Origin: Cotesia glomerata
Taxonomy: Eukaryota; Arthropoda; Insecta; Hymenoptera; Braconidae
Assembly: GCF_020080835.1 (NCBI RefSeq)
Contig: NC_058164.1
Location: 22,841,510-22,905,509 of the forward strand
DNA: 64,000 bases
Reading direction: 5' to 3'
The translations under genes were made by a program, and so were the position numbers. The notes under the pieces were generated by a model. That model saw only the letters and a list, made by a program, of their open reading frames with translations. It was not told the origin of the DNA and ran no database searches. Shown piece by piece: positions 10,484 to 22,290 of the stretch (positions within the stretch are counted from its first letter, which is position 1; each line of letters starts with the position of its first letter).

Positions 10484-11243
10484 GTATGTAAGCCTCTCAT
10501 AACTGTTGAATGGCACGACCGATTCGATCGCGGTTGGCACCATTCGGAAGGGCTTGTCCAATCTTAGATTTTGGATACAATTTGGATCGATTCGCACCGA
10601 TAGATTTCGAAAAATCTAAAAATAACTGTAAAAAAAAATTTTTTCAAAAGTGGTTTTTATTAATAACTTTCGAACGGTTTTATCGATCAACTCCAAAAAC
10701 TAATCAGCTTTTAACCTTGAAAAACCACGTCGATCGCCACTAATCTGGTCAAAATCGGTTAATTCGTTCGAGAGATATCGTGCAGGAAAGAAAACCCAAA
10801 AAAGTGTTTTTTCGGAATTACTCCGAAATTTCTAGTTTGATCAATTCAAACTCAACAATTTTCCATAATGCTTATATAAACTTTGTCGAATGCCGCCAAC
10901 CGCATGAAAATCGGTTCATTCATTCGAAAGTTATTGCGGTTTGAAAACTCAAAAAATAGTGTTTTATCAACCTTCTATCAAACTTTTGAGCTTGAAGAGC
11001 TCAAAAGCATAGAAAAGTTATCTTTTTGATCTCGGAGAGCTTAAAACAACATACAAATTGTATTTTTGAGCTCGAAGAGCTCAAAAACGTCGTGAATGCA
11101 ATTTTAAGCGCCCAGGTATGGAATTAGCGGGAAGATGCAGGGATGGCCTTCAGGGTCAACCGTTTTTCTAATTTCTTTTCAAACAACGCACTATCGTAAT
11201 TATAATAGGATATTTTTAGTAGAGAAAAAAATTTTCTTCAAGA

Positions 11244-11363
11244 TAGTATATTACACTATTAGGGCAGCAAGTTTGAGATTTCCGCACTGCGTGCCATGAT
11301 GCCTGAGGCGTATCCGACGGCGTGCAGTTCAGAGCTCTCAAACTTCTGCCCGTGTAGTGTATA
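11244..11363. repeat. Palindromic module P1, copy d, split at its end
   Basis: It starts ATAGTATATTACACTATTAGG, has arms GTTTGAGATTTCCGCA and GAGCTCTCAAACTTCTGCCC, and runs to GTGTAGTGTATA. The final CTATT of the module reappears at 16720 after a 5.35-kb insertion. The apex is degraded (GCGTATC, 11308-11314). Confidence 0.75.
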
Positions 11364-12636
11364 GGGGAGCCTGGGGCACGACGGCCCCCTTAAGCCGATT
11401 TTTTCTTTTTGTGGCTTTTAACCTTAAAATTTATTTATTTTCCATCTATTTCGAACGAATCAGTCGAAATTTCGCAAAAAATCGAAAAAAAAATTTTTTT
11501 TTCTGGGGCACGACGGCCACCTACCCAAAAAATCATATAAAAAAAATTTTTTTTTACTAAAGCTATTACCATCAAAATCTAGAGATTCTCCTCCCAGAAA
11601 ACGGCGTCGAGGGAAAACCACGATTCTTACGAGTCTTGAGTATCACCGAGAACTCGCAGAAAAAAAAACCCAACATGAAGCAAAAAAAAAGACTTTAATT
11701 AAACAAAAAAAAAAAAAAAAAAAATAATAATAAAACAAAATCAAAATTTCCTCAGAGTCCTCAGAGTCATGGATTCAATGTAAAAATTGTAATAAATGGT
11801 CTTATGATTTTTGCGCAGGTATTGGCGAAGATTATTCTGAGGAATATGTCTGTGATCATTACGAATAATCGTATATTCATTAAAATATCTCGATGTGATT
11901 TCCTAATCATCGAACATTTATATTTCATGCTTTATTCAAAGTTTAATTTTTGTTAATGTCTTAAAAAATTATTATAAATTTCATTTTTAAGCTGTTGATT
12001 AGTTTTAAATAGATAATAGTTAAAAATATAATTAATTTTTTTTATTGTACTCAGAGGTTTTGAACCCACGTATACAAGAAAAAATATAGATGTTATTTAG
12101 CAATGAATTGGTTACATTAGTTTACATTGATTGAAATCACAGGTTGAGTTTTCAGGTTGAGCTTTTAAAATACGTAATATCTTAAGCCAGACTTTTTTTT
12201 TATATTTTTGTCAAGTCAAAATTAGAAATATGAATTGCGTAAAATAAGACATCCTTGGAGGAATTCAAATAAATTTTTGAGATAAGGTTTCTGTCTGGTG
12301 CAGAGGATACCGTGATCAATAATTAATAATATAATTATTACTATTTTAATTTCAAAAATTCGTGTTTTCAATTTTTTTATAAGCTATACAATTCAACTTT
12401 TCATTAAATTTTTCAGTTTAATTAAATTCATTCTGATTCATTGATCTGAAAAGGCCTAAAATAATGAATTCTTTAAATTTGTCATTTTTTTTCGAGCGAT
12501 CCATTATGTCCCACGTATCACAGACTGGCCCGAAATATCATAAAAACATCATAAAGGTCATAACGTGACGGAAAATGGAAAAAAAAATTTTTACCTAATT
12601 TATGAGAGGGGCCGTTATGCCAGGGATTGTCGTGTA

Positions 12637-12644
12637 CCACTCTC
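12637..12644. repeat. hAT target-site duplication, left
   Basis: CCACTCTC at 12637-12644 is repeated exactly at 16450-16457, flanking the hAT element. An 8-bp duplication is the hallmark of hAT insertion. Confidence 0.9.
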
Positions 12645-15600
12645 CAGTGATGGATTTACGCCTAGGCCTGCGAGGCCCGGGCCTAGGGCGGCGAAATTTT
12701 TGAAATTCCAAAATTTCAGAGACGAAAAAAAATAAAGACAGTCTCCTTTGAAAATGAGTTCAGATTAATTTTTGTAAAAAATTTTCTCTAGAATATATTA
12801 TAATTTAATTTTTTTATTTACTTTTCAGTCTATGAATAGTATTTTAATTTTTTAAAAGATCAATTATAGTCTTTATCGAATGATGTTCTTTACTTTTTGT
12901 TTCAATACTGAAATTAATCATATGCTTATAAAGCTTTTAAAAATTACTAAATCTTAATAATTTCGCAATTTGTTTTTAACTTTAAATAAAAAGAAGATAT
13001 GCACGTATTAAATATCATTGCGGTATTTATTTAAATGTCAGAAAATTTATTATTAACATAAATAATTTTTCATGAAAAATATATCCCATTTTTTTCATAT
13101 TCCATTTTTTTGCATTCCAAACTAATTGAAAAAAAAAATTGAAATTTTAGTTTTCATCTAAAGTCAGAAAAAAATCTTTCGATATTCTTCATCCAGAATT
13201 TCAAAATTATATCGTTTATTTATGTAAGCTGATATATATTAAACCAGTTTACATATATAGTTACATTTATGTGTTTATTATAAGTATAAACAAAAATTTT
13301 AAGAATTTTGTTTTCTGAGTGTTTTATTTATGTGATCGTAAACTCAAAACAAGAGCGCTACGCTTAACAGAGGTCTTGACGCGCTTGACTTTGTTTTGTT
13401 TAATACAGAAAACAAAGCATCGCGCTGTAGAAAAAATACAGATATCGTTCCAGTCATAAATGCTCTTCATGTCTACAAGTCTCGAATCATTTTATTCTGT
13501 TTCTTAATATTAAAAAAATAATTGATTGATAACTTTAAATAAGGTGTTAGTGGTGTTTTTTTATAATTCGGTCATAGTTGTGATTTTATTTTTTAATTGA
13601 ATATGAGTGGCTACCGAAAAAAACTTAGTGGTGTAGAATATCGTAAAAGAAAAGCAGAAGAATCTACAAAAATAGACAGTTTACTAAAAAAAATTCCAAA
13701 AATATCTAATTTTATTACTAGCTCAACTAATTCTTCTAATAATGACCAACAACCGTCATGTTCATCTGTCGTAAGTATTTTGTTATAATTGTGAATAACT
13801 TTTTTTTCGATATGAAGTTTTAATTTCAATAAAGAGTTAATAAATATCAAGTGTCTAAAATTATTTTTTTTATAGCCAGAATTGGAAGAAACTTCAGCAC
13901 AAGATAACGAAGAAGTACTGTCTAACACTTCTCCATCACAAGATACGAACAGGACGCCATCAAATTTCTCTTCATCACAACATACAGAAGAACTCCATTC
14001 AACAACTGATATTATACGATTTAATAGTGATCCTTTTTTATGGAATTTGAATGAAGAAACACGGGATTTTATAACTATGAACGGTATACCACGAAATGAT
14101 AATACGGATTTTAAAAATTCTAAAAATGTTTATAATGATAAAACAAGGTATTGTTCCAAAAGTTTATTTCAACGTACATTGAAAAATGGAGAGATTCAAC
14201 GCCGTGAGTGGTTAATTTATTCAGAAACTAAGGGTTCTGTATTTTGTGTTCCATGCTTATTATTCGGTAGAAGTGTTGAAACGAATGCTTTTACTGGTGA
14301 AGGATTTCGTGATTGGAAAAACTTAAAAGCCCGCCTCGAAGGTCATGAAAATTCTGATTTTCACAAGACTAACGTTAGTTATTTTAAAGCTCGAGCAGTA
14401 ATTCACGGGCGTGTTGATCAACGTCTAATAAAACAGCTGGATGAGGAAATTACATACTGGAAAATAATCTTATACCGAGTCATTGCAATTATTAAATCAC
14501 TAGCAATAAGAGGATTGCCATTTCGAGGAAATTCAGAACGAATTGGAGATCCCCATAATGGAAATTTTTTAGGAACAGTAGAGCTTCTTGCTGAATTTGA
14601 TCCATTTTTGTCTGAATATCTAAAATTGTACGCGCACCCTGGTAGCGGAAACACATCGTACTTATCGAAAACAATCTATGAAGAAATCATATTATTGATG
14701 CAGAATAAAGTATTACAACAAATTTCTAGTGAGGTGCAATCTGCTAAGTATTTTGGTATAATTGTAGATTCTACGCCTGATATTGCACATGTCGATCAGC
14801 TTACTATAATTATTAGATATGTACGTGATAACGGTGAAATTGTTGAAAGGTTTCTAGAATTTATACCAAATATCGGCCATAAAGCTAAAGATATTGAGAA
14901 TGCTTTGTTAAAATCTCTAGAAAATAATGGTTTGGACATAGTGAACTGTCGTGGTCAATCTTATGATAATGCAAGCAATATTTCAGGTATTTTTTTAGGC
15001 CTTCAGACACGAATCAAAACAATTAATCCTCTAGCAGATTACGTTCCTTGTGCTGCTCATTATTTAAATTTAGTAGGATCATATGCGGTTGAATCCGTCA
15101 CAGAAGCAGTCGATTTTTTTTCTACTTTGCAAGAACTATATAATTTCTTCACTATATCCACCCACCGTTGGGAAATTTTGGTGCAGCGTACAAATTTAAG
15201 AATTAAGAGTCTTCCTCAAACTCATTGGTCTGCTCGATATGATGCCTGCGCGTTAGAAAAAGAATGGTCTGCAATAATTGATGCACTGGAATTTATTGCT
15301 GAAAGCGAAGATGAGAAACCGACAACACGGTCTGAAGCTACGGGATTGCAGCGAAAGTTGCAGCATTTAGAAACAGCAATTCTAGTCATCGTTTGGAATG
15401 TAATTTTAGATCGATTTAATGCTGCTAGTAAGAAGATTCAAGAATCTCAAGCTGATTTATCATCTGTTGTGCAGATATATAGTTCTCTGGCTCTATTTCT
15501 TCAGGACATGAGAGACAGATAATTTTCTGAATACGAAGAAAAAGCCAAAACACTATCTGGCGTCCAAGATTATTATCGTTATGATACTCGTCGTAAAAAA

Positions 15601-16449
15601 AACTAGAAAAATTCAGCCAGATGAGTCACGGGTAAATGAAAGAATACCTTCTTCTGGACAAGAAAATTTTCGCACAAATGTTTATTACCCTATTTTAGAT
15701 ACTCTGAGTGTGCAATTGGCCGGACGTATTAGTGCATATGAAAAGCTTTACGAAAAATTTAATTTCTTCGATAATTTATCTGAAATAGATACAACCGAAT
15801 TAAAAAATCTTGCCAATAAATTAGTCGACAAGTATCCTGACGATTTAGAACAGACATTAGGCAACGAATGTATTCATTTACATTACCAAATTGAAGATTC
15901 TTCAGCAAATACGGAAGATGTACGCTCTGCACAAAATATATGCAATGTATTACGATCACGTAGTCTTCGAGATGTTTACCCAAATGTTGATATTGCTTTA
16001 CGTATTTTTTTGAGTATTACAGCTACAAATTGTTCAGGAAAAAGATCTTTTTCTACTGTAAAAAGAGTAAAAACCTATTTACGTGCCAGTATGGGTCAAG
16101 ATAGACTTAATGCTCTTGCGTTATTGTCTATTGAAGCTCAACTAGTCCAAGAAATTGAGTATGATGATATAATTTATATTTTTGCGCGGACCAAAGCCAG
16201 GAAAAAGAAATTTTGAAATTGATTAATATTAAAAAAAAAAAAAAAAAATATTTATTTATTTGTCTAACGTTTATTACTTATATATCTGAAATATTTATAA
16301 GTTATAATAAAAAATTATATTCTAACGAAATAAAGTTATTTTAAATTTAAAATAAAAATATTGTATCAAAATTAATTAAATTTATTCTAACATTAAGAGC
16401 GGCGCGATAAACAGGGCCTAGGGCGGCATCAAGCCTAAATCCGTCACTG
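12645..16449 (+). mobile_element. hAT-superfamily transposon with perfect 8-bp TSD
   Basis: Starts CAGTGATGGATTTACGCC and ends with the complement of CAGTGACGGATTTAGGC. The termini continue into imperfect CCTAGG/GGGCCTAGGGCGGC inverted repeats. Both sides carry CCACTCTC. It encloses a ZMYM1-like transposase gene that is broken by a stop and a frameshift. The exact duplication suggests a relatively recent insertion. Confidence 0.92.
13603..16216 (+). pseudogene. hAT transposase, TTF/DUF4371 (ZMYM1-like) type, disrupted
   Basis: Exon 1 (13603-13770) starts at ATG. Intron 13771-13875 has GTAAGT and TATAG; exon 2 continues in phase 0. Domains in order: a TTF-type zinc finger (RYCSKSLF to VFCVPCLLFG), a DUF4371/RNase-H-like catalytic region (FGIIVDSTPD; NCRGQSYDNASN; CAAHYLNL), and the C-terminal hAT dimerisation region (RIFLSITATNCSGKRSFS...). 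In eukaryotes this family cuts and pastes DNA ending in CAGxG. The frame is broken by TAA at 15520-15522 and by a one-base excess in the A run at 15595-15602. Otherwise it is open, so decay is recent. A polyadenylation hexamer AATAAA is at 16329-16334. Confidence 0.9.
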
Positions 16450-16990
16450 CCACTCTCCCCTGTATGACTCAATTTTTTGTAAAATTTTTCAGTTCAGTTA
16501 AATTTTTTCTGATTCATTTTACCACAAATTTATCACAATTTAAAAAAAAAAAAATTTTTTTTCGTTACAATTTTTTTTCGAGTGGTCCATTATGCCCCAC
16601 GTATCACATATTGGCCCAAAATATCATAAAAACATTACAGAGGTCGTAACTTGAGGGGTATTAAAAAAAAAATTTTTCCCTAATTTTTGAGGGGGGCCTT
16701 CGTGCCCCAGGTTCCCCTACTATTTTTCTTTATAGCCGGTCGAAAGTACGTAAAATATTTAATGTACTGCATCGAAAAAGAATTGACGCCTGCCCCCGAC
16801 ATTTGCGGCACGAGCGAAGCGAGTGCTGCTGGTTGAAGGGGGGGGGGGCATCAAATAAAAAAATTTTAATGTAAAATCAAATAAAAAATAATTAAAAAAC
16901 ATTTTTTTGAAACATTTATAGATTCAATAAAACTGAAATTTCTTGAATTCAACAAACATAATAAAGATTATTCTCGGTTAAAAATAAAAA

Positions 16991-17678
16991 AATTAGGAAA
17001 ACGGTTGACCCTGAAGACCATCTCTGCAACTTCCCGCTAATCCCATACTTAGGCGCTTAAAATTGCACCAATGACGTTTTTGAGCTCTTCGAGCTCAAAA
17101 ATAAAATTTGTGGGTTATTTTGAGCTCTCCGAGCTCAAAGAGATTGCTTTTCTATGCTTTAAAGCACTTCGAGCTCAAAAGTCTGATAGAGATTTGATAA
17201 GACACTATTTCCTGAATTTTTAAACCGCAATAACTTTTGAATGAATAGACCGATTTTTACGCGGTTAGAAGCATTCGACGCAGTTTTTTAAGCCTCACAA
17301 AGAAGCTTAAATTTTGAATTGATCGTGCTAGGAATTTTGGAGTTATTCCGAAAAAACACTTTTTCGGTTTTCTTTCGTTCACGATATTTCTCGAACGAAT
17401 CAACCGATTTTGACCGGACTGGTGGCGATTGACGTGGTTTTTTGAGGTTAAGAGCTGATTAGTTTTTAGAATTGAACCTTTAAGCCGTTTAAAAGTTATT
17501 CCAAAAAAACCACATTTGAAAAAAATTTTTTTTTCAGTTTTTTTAAGATTTCTCAAAATCTATTGATCTGAATCAGTCCAAATAGTTTTCAAAATTTAAG
17601 TTTGGTCAAGCCCTTTCGAATGGCACCAACCGCGATGAAATCGATCAAGCCGTTCAAAAGTTATAAGCGGTTCACATA

Positions 17679-17760
<82 letters not shown>

Positions 17761-17920
17761 TACATACAGACACCGTGACAACCTCGCGGGGATAGTCAGG
17801 GAAGCTTCCTGTGATCTTCAAACGTCGAGATCTGATGAAAACGCGATTTTTGCAAAACGGGGTGAAAACAATAACTTCCCGATTTTTGAAAATCTTCGAT
17901 TTTCTTAGCGGGAAGTTAAA
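16991..17920 (+). mobile_element. (AC)n-bearing repeat family, copy 3
   Basis: Starts ATTAGGAAAACGGTTGACCC and ends CTTAGCGGGAAGTTAAAA. It lies inside element A between AAAATAAAAA and AAAACGAGCAT, where copy 1 (about 265-285) reads straight through. An AC run at 17683-17758 occupies the same internal position as in the other copies. Confidence 0.8.
17683..17758. repeat. (AC)n microsatellite, unoccupied
   Basis: A CA run of about 75 bp inside the repeat at 16991-17920. It is the same internal tract that hosts R1 insertions in two sister copies, here still empty. Confidence 0.9.
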
Positions 17921-18395
17921 AAAACGAGCATATTATCTGAAAATTAACAATAATTAATAAAAATCAAATTAAATTGTTGTTACTGCGTACATTTTTCTAA
18001 ATAATTCATTAATTACATAAAGTTGATCCATTTTACACACGTCACTGTCAAACTAAATCTTAGTACAGTACAATCTGGTTATAAGTTACATCGGATGATC
18101 TACTCACTCTTACGACAGTTAAATCTTTATCTATATCTCTATCTATATATGAAATATTTCATGTAAATAGAAAAAAGAAAGAAATATAACCAAGTTGTAT
18201 TGTAACATCAATCGTAAATGATCAGCGTAAGCAAAACAAAGTTAGTAACAAATGACTAATGTCAGTCGCGGTAACGAAAGCATTTTATGCTCCCGCTGTT
18301 ATAGAGGGCGAATGTGTAGCTTAATTAATGCACGAATCTTTAACTTTCTGCCTCGAAATATGTGCAAAAGATGCGTACTTTCGACCGAGGTAAAA

Positions 18396-18612
18396 AGAAT
18401 AGTATATTACACATCTAGGGCAGTAAAATAAGAAATGTCTCAGATCACATGTAATTGTTGTCCGAGGCGAAGCCGAGGTCAATAAACATGTGATCTGAGG
18501 CTTTCTTATTTACTGCCCGTGATGTGTATACTATTTTTCTCCTTGACGGAGGCGGAAAGCAGCATTTTCATTTAGCGCAGCGGGAGGAAAATTGACGCTT
18601 TCCGCCCGGAGG
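18396..18612. repeat. Palindrome pair P4-P3, copy 3
   Basis: P4 (18399-18536) has ends ATAGTATATTACACATC and GATGTGTATACTATT, arms CTCAGATCACATG/CATGTGATCTGAG, and apex region GAGGCGAAGCCGAGG (GCGAAGC at 18467-18473). P3 (about 18540-18612) has GGCGGAAAGC...GCTTTCCGCC arms with GCGCAGC at 18575-18581. It directly follows the end of element A. Confidence 0.75.
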
Positions 18613-19044
18613 TGAGAAAAAAATATTAAATAGTTTTTTTTTATGTTGACCATTTCACCGAATAATGCAAAAAATTAAATTTGTTCGTTAGAATATAATT
18701 TTAGTGACATGTATTAAATATACCCTGATAGCCAGCGCTTTCTCAGTAAGTAGTTGCCCAGATAGCCACACTTACTGAGTAAAAATTTACTTAGTACAAT
18801 ATTACTGCTAAGGTGATGGTAAATTACTGGTAAGTTCGACGATTGTAGCACGGCGACAACTAGCGATGAATTCGAACAGTAAATTACTATAAATTTGCTG
18901 CTGGAAATAAAAGGCAATTTACTGGTAAACTGTTGACAGTAAAAAATTACTGGAAAATCGGAGACAAAATACTCTTCGATTTCCGATTTTTTTACCTTTA
19001 ATTCTTTACTCAATAATTTTTTGTCGGATATTTACAATTAAAAA

Positions 19045-20922
19045 ATGAATCAGCAATTTCAGGTTAGTTTATTTATTTGTATATTCTTAGTATTATTTAT
19101 TTTTTTAATATGATTCTTATGATTATTATATTGATATATAAAATAATCAATTATATGATGTAGAAATTAACTTTAAAATCACCAATGAAAAATCATTTAA
19201 CAAAAAATCTTTTATTATTATTTTATATTGTGCAACAATATTTTATATTGTGGAGCAGAACATGACAAGACCATTTCAAATTAGTTCGGATGCTATGAAT
19301 GCTTTAGAAAGTTCATTTGATGTTACTCCTCAAGCTCAAAACCCTTTGCCGCCTTCAGGAAAATTAAAAACTCTGAAACCAGTGATAGTCAAAACACAAT
19401 CTAATGCCAATCACAATCCATTGCTAATCAAATGTAATAAGATATTAGAAGAGGTTCTTGCCAAAATTAATTCGATGGATCAGGGAATGCAGTAAGTTAT
19501 CTTATACATTATTACCATTCAATTTTTGTACTCATTATCACAACTGTATTTGTTAAATAATTAATGTTTCATTTTTCCAGGAGAATTGAAGCTAAACTAG
19601 AATCATACGATACATTTTTAAAGTAAGTTATATATTAATATAGTTCACTGACGTTCCATAAATTTCATTTCACGCATATATAACGCGAATCCTGCAAAAT
19701 GAATTAGATTTTAGTCAATTTTTAAAATTTTTTCATTACTAAAAATGAAGTACAGCATAATATTATGAGGTATGAAATTAGAAACTTAAAAATTCTGTAT
19801 TATGTACTTTTCACCGCTCTTCTACTTAAAATTAATGATGTTTCAGGGAACTTAATACCACTGTTGACGCGTTGAAAGGCAATGTAGGAGGAATGAAGAG
19901 CTTCATCAAGCCAGCATTTGTACCATTCAGGACACAAGAAGATATTGATCTCTATGAGGATACTCCTAAGGAGCATAGTCTAATTCTCGTAAGTATAATC
20001 AACAAGTTGAATGAAATATCTTATTACAATAAACAAAAGGACGTGTGTGAACAAAATGTGATTTTAATTTTTAAAATCAACTGTCACATTTCATTCGCGT
20101 TTTCCAATGACTCAATGGAAGCATGCAAAGTTCCAACTTTCAACGCTCTTTTACCTTTAAATTACCACAATTATTGTCGTAAAGACATATACGATTTAAA
20201 AGTATCGTTTTTGAGAACATAGAAGCTCATAATAATTTATAAAATTCTCTTTTTAGCCGAAAAACGTTTTGATAAATAATTTATGACAACAATACTCTCG
20301 GTGTTGGCTGATAAAATGAAATATTCCTTTGAAAAAAATGACGATACATTTGTTAAATTTACATACATCCTTTTGGTTCAAAGTCTATCGGTTTTAAGAA
20401 CACAATAATACTAATGAAATTGGAAATAAAGTAATTATATATTTTTACAGGAAAATTATATATTAAATTTTCGTGGATCAGCAACTTATCGCGAAAATGT
20501 ACGATACGTACTAAAATATAACTTTCTTTTCACTGAAGAGCTCCTCACTAAAATTAATTATTCATTTGAAAGTGAGACTAAAAAGATTACGTTATTGGGG
20601 AAGAGGCTTGACCACGAGTTATGTCGTAGGTTTTTCAATATTTTTTGACAAAAAAATAATAAAATTATTATTCATGCATAGTTCTAACTATCTTACCTTC
20701 AACAAATATTTGACTTTTTATTCTATTAATATTATGATTATTTACTTTTCAGATATCTTCAAATTAATGTTTCCTGAAGCGACAATAAAGGATTATGCCA
20801 ACGCTATGTCAGCAGCATTAAAAGCAGCAGCAAATCGAGTAAATGCTCGCAAAAAGTCACTGGAGGACGGATCGAAAGAAACTCCTCGCCAAATTAAACG
20901 AAAAAAAAAAAATTTCAGCTGA
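19045..20922 (+). CDS. DUF4806-like protein encoded inside a TIR element
   Basis: Proposed exons are 19045-19062, 19259-19491 (or from 19256), 19581-19622, 19847-19988, 20451-20625 and 20753-20922. All have GT-AG borders and compatible phases, giving 259 aa. The first tiny exon (MNQQFQ) is the least certain. The N-terminal half is low complexity with a short helical stretch (KINSMDQGMQRIEAKLES). The C-terminal half has FVPFRTQEDIDLYED, then YRENVRYVLKYNFLFTEEL, FPEATIKDYANAMSAALKAA and a basic RKK tail. This order matches my memory of DUF4806, a domain of unknown function common in insects. The stop follows a 12-A run (20901-20912); with one A fewer the frame stays open to TAG at 21020-21022. 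An AATAAA lies at 21116-21121. No function is assigned. Confidence 0.65.
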
Positions 20923-21115
20923 TTTTTACGAGCGTGCTTACGAACGTCGTCCTGAAAATACTAACGAGACTCAGGGCAACGAAAACACTCCACCCGAGGA
21001 ACATGATATGAGCGATTCATAGGCTGACATCACTCGACTATTTAATTGTGATTAATGTTACCAAAAACAAAAAAAAACCTTATGAATATGATTATTATTA
21101 ATAACATAACAAAAA

Positions 21116-21121
21116 AATAAA
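21116..21121 (+). terminator. Polyadenylation hexamer AATAAA
   Basis: AATAAA about 100 bp after the extended reading frame of the DUF4806-like gene, followed by a T-rich stretch. It is inside the element's TIRs, so the transcription unit appears self-contained. Confidence 0.5.
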
Positions 21122-21949
21122 GTTTATTTGTATTTTATTAAAATAATATCTAAAATTTTTTTAATTTAATGAATTTCCCGCCATTTAGCAGCTAAAATTT
21201 TGAGTCTTGCTGATGAAAAGTAAAAATACTTTTCTATCAATGAGCGGCAAGTTACCATATCTATCGGTAAAAATGAGTTATATTATATATATTTAATAAA
21301 CAAAAATTTACTATCAATTTACAAACAAATCGTCGGCAAACTTTACTAACAATTTTTACGGTCTATTTAATGCCACCTTCCGGCAGTACATTGATAGTAA
21401 GTTGCTGTTCTAAAAGCTGGAGATTTACGGTTGCAATGGCTATCTGGGTGACTTCTAGCAGTTGCGGTTAATTTATACATGAAGTTGGCGGTAATTCTTC
21501 ACTCAACAAAAGTTATAAGCAAATTGACGGAAATCTACGGCCGCAACTTAAATACAAGTTTACAACTAAACTTGTAGTTAAATTTCCTTTCAGCTTTACT
21601 ACAATTTGACGGAAATACTTGTACAGCAAGTTTTGACGTCTATTTGCAGAGTAAGTTATAGGTAACTAATAGGTAATCGCTTGCTTTGCCAACTCTTTCC
21701 GCCAAGCTTGCTTCAAATTGTGGACGTAGATTGACAGTAAGTTATAGGTAAGGTGGCTATCAGGGTACAAAAATATATGAACACATAATGACTGCGGAAA
21801 ATAGAGGGAATATGCTTATCGTTGTTGAGTAGAACAGTTTTCAGTCGGTAAGGAGACAGAAATTGATAAAAAGACGATCTTTTATAAAGTTGCAGTGCAA
21901 AAATTATATCCAAATAGTGTCAATTAGAAGTTGACTTTACTACAAACTT

Positions 21950-22287
21950 CCCTGATAGCCAAGTTGGCCGCAACTTTCTGTCAATCTACTGCCGCAACTT
22001 GTCACCAACTTGGCGGCAACTCTTGGAAAGTAACTCGGTTGGTGTCAACTTGTTCACCAAGTTGTCGGCAAAAGTTGCTCTGAAACTTTTTCATACCAAG
22101 TTGACGATAAGTTTCTCAAGAAATTTGGCGACATATTGCGGCAGTAGATTGGTCTCTTTTTTCTCAGAAACTTGTAGCCAACTTGGCGCCAACAGTTACA
22201 AATTCGGAAGTTGACCGCAAGTTGTCGCTAAGTTGGTGGCAACTATCTGACACCAACTTGGTTGGTCTGAAACTGTGGCTATCAGGG
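21950..22287. mobile_element. Short TIR relative of the CCCTGATAGCC element, copy 1
   Basis: CCCTGATAGCCAAGTTGG to CTGTGGCTATCAGGG, 338 bp, non-coding. The interior consists of repeated CAAGTTG/CAACTTG words in both orientations. About 85-90 percent similar by eye to the next copy. Confidence 0.8.
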
Positions 22288-22290
22288 TTA

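Larger units (their letters stand above)
5361..11175 (-). mobile_element. (AC)n-bearing repeat family, copy 2, split by R1 element
   Basis: The left part (5361-5554) and right part (10411-11175) together form one reversed copy of the repeat at 3870-4725. It starts TTTAACTTCCCACTAAG and ends near GGGATGGCCTTCAGGGTCAA. The two parts are separated precisely within the (TG)n tract by a non-LTR retrotransposon at 5555-10410. Confidence 0.75.
11364..16717. mobile_element. TA-target DNA element, TIR GGGGAGCCTGGGGCACGACG, nested
   Basis: The left end GGGGAGCCTGGGGCACGACG (11364) is matched by the right end, whose complement reads GGGGAACCTGGGGCACGAAG (16698-16717). TA flanks both sides (11362-11363, 16718-16719) and the interrupted palindrome P1 is restored by removing the insert plus one TA. 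A further internal CTGGGGCACGACGGCC lies at 11502. The right-end region is present twice (about 12420-12636 and 16458-16717), so the element has a duplicated terminus or is a tandem pair. No transposase of its own is visible; a hAT sits inside it. Confidence 0.75.
16720..18395 (+). mobile_element. Composite P1-TIR-P2-A, copy 2 (interrupted)
   Basis: After the last bases of P1 come CTTTATAGCCGGTCGAAAGTACG (16728), the P2 palindrome (about 16770-16860, GCGAAGC at 16814-16820), element A body and the end CGTACTTTCGACCGAGG (18378-18390). This is the same module order as the complement of 26207-27090. Element A is interrupted by an (AC)n repeat at 16991-17920. Confidence 0.7.
18721..21767 (+). mobile_element. 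TIR-bounded element carrying a spliced gene
   Basis: The left end is TACCCTGATAGCCA (18721) and the right end is its complement TGGCTATCAGGGTA (21754-21767); TA is the likely target duplication. Two short relatives with the same ends follow at 21950-22287 and 22291-22629. Subterminal regions (about 18735-18960 and 21170-21750) are full of short AAGTT/AATTTAC/GGCAA motifs in both orientations. The only gene inside is an intron-containing DUF4806-like gene (19045-20922); no recognisable transposase is seen. It could be an autonomous element of a poorly known type or one that captured a host gene. Confidence 0.7.

Noticed and set aside
10285..10597. His-Thr repeat ORFs
   Set aside because: These are translations of the (TG)n microsatellite.
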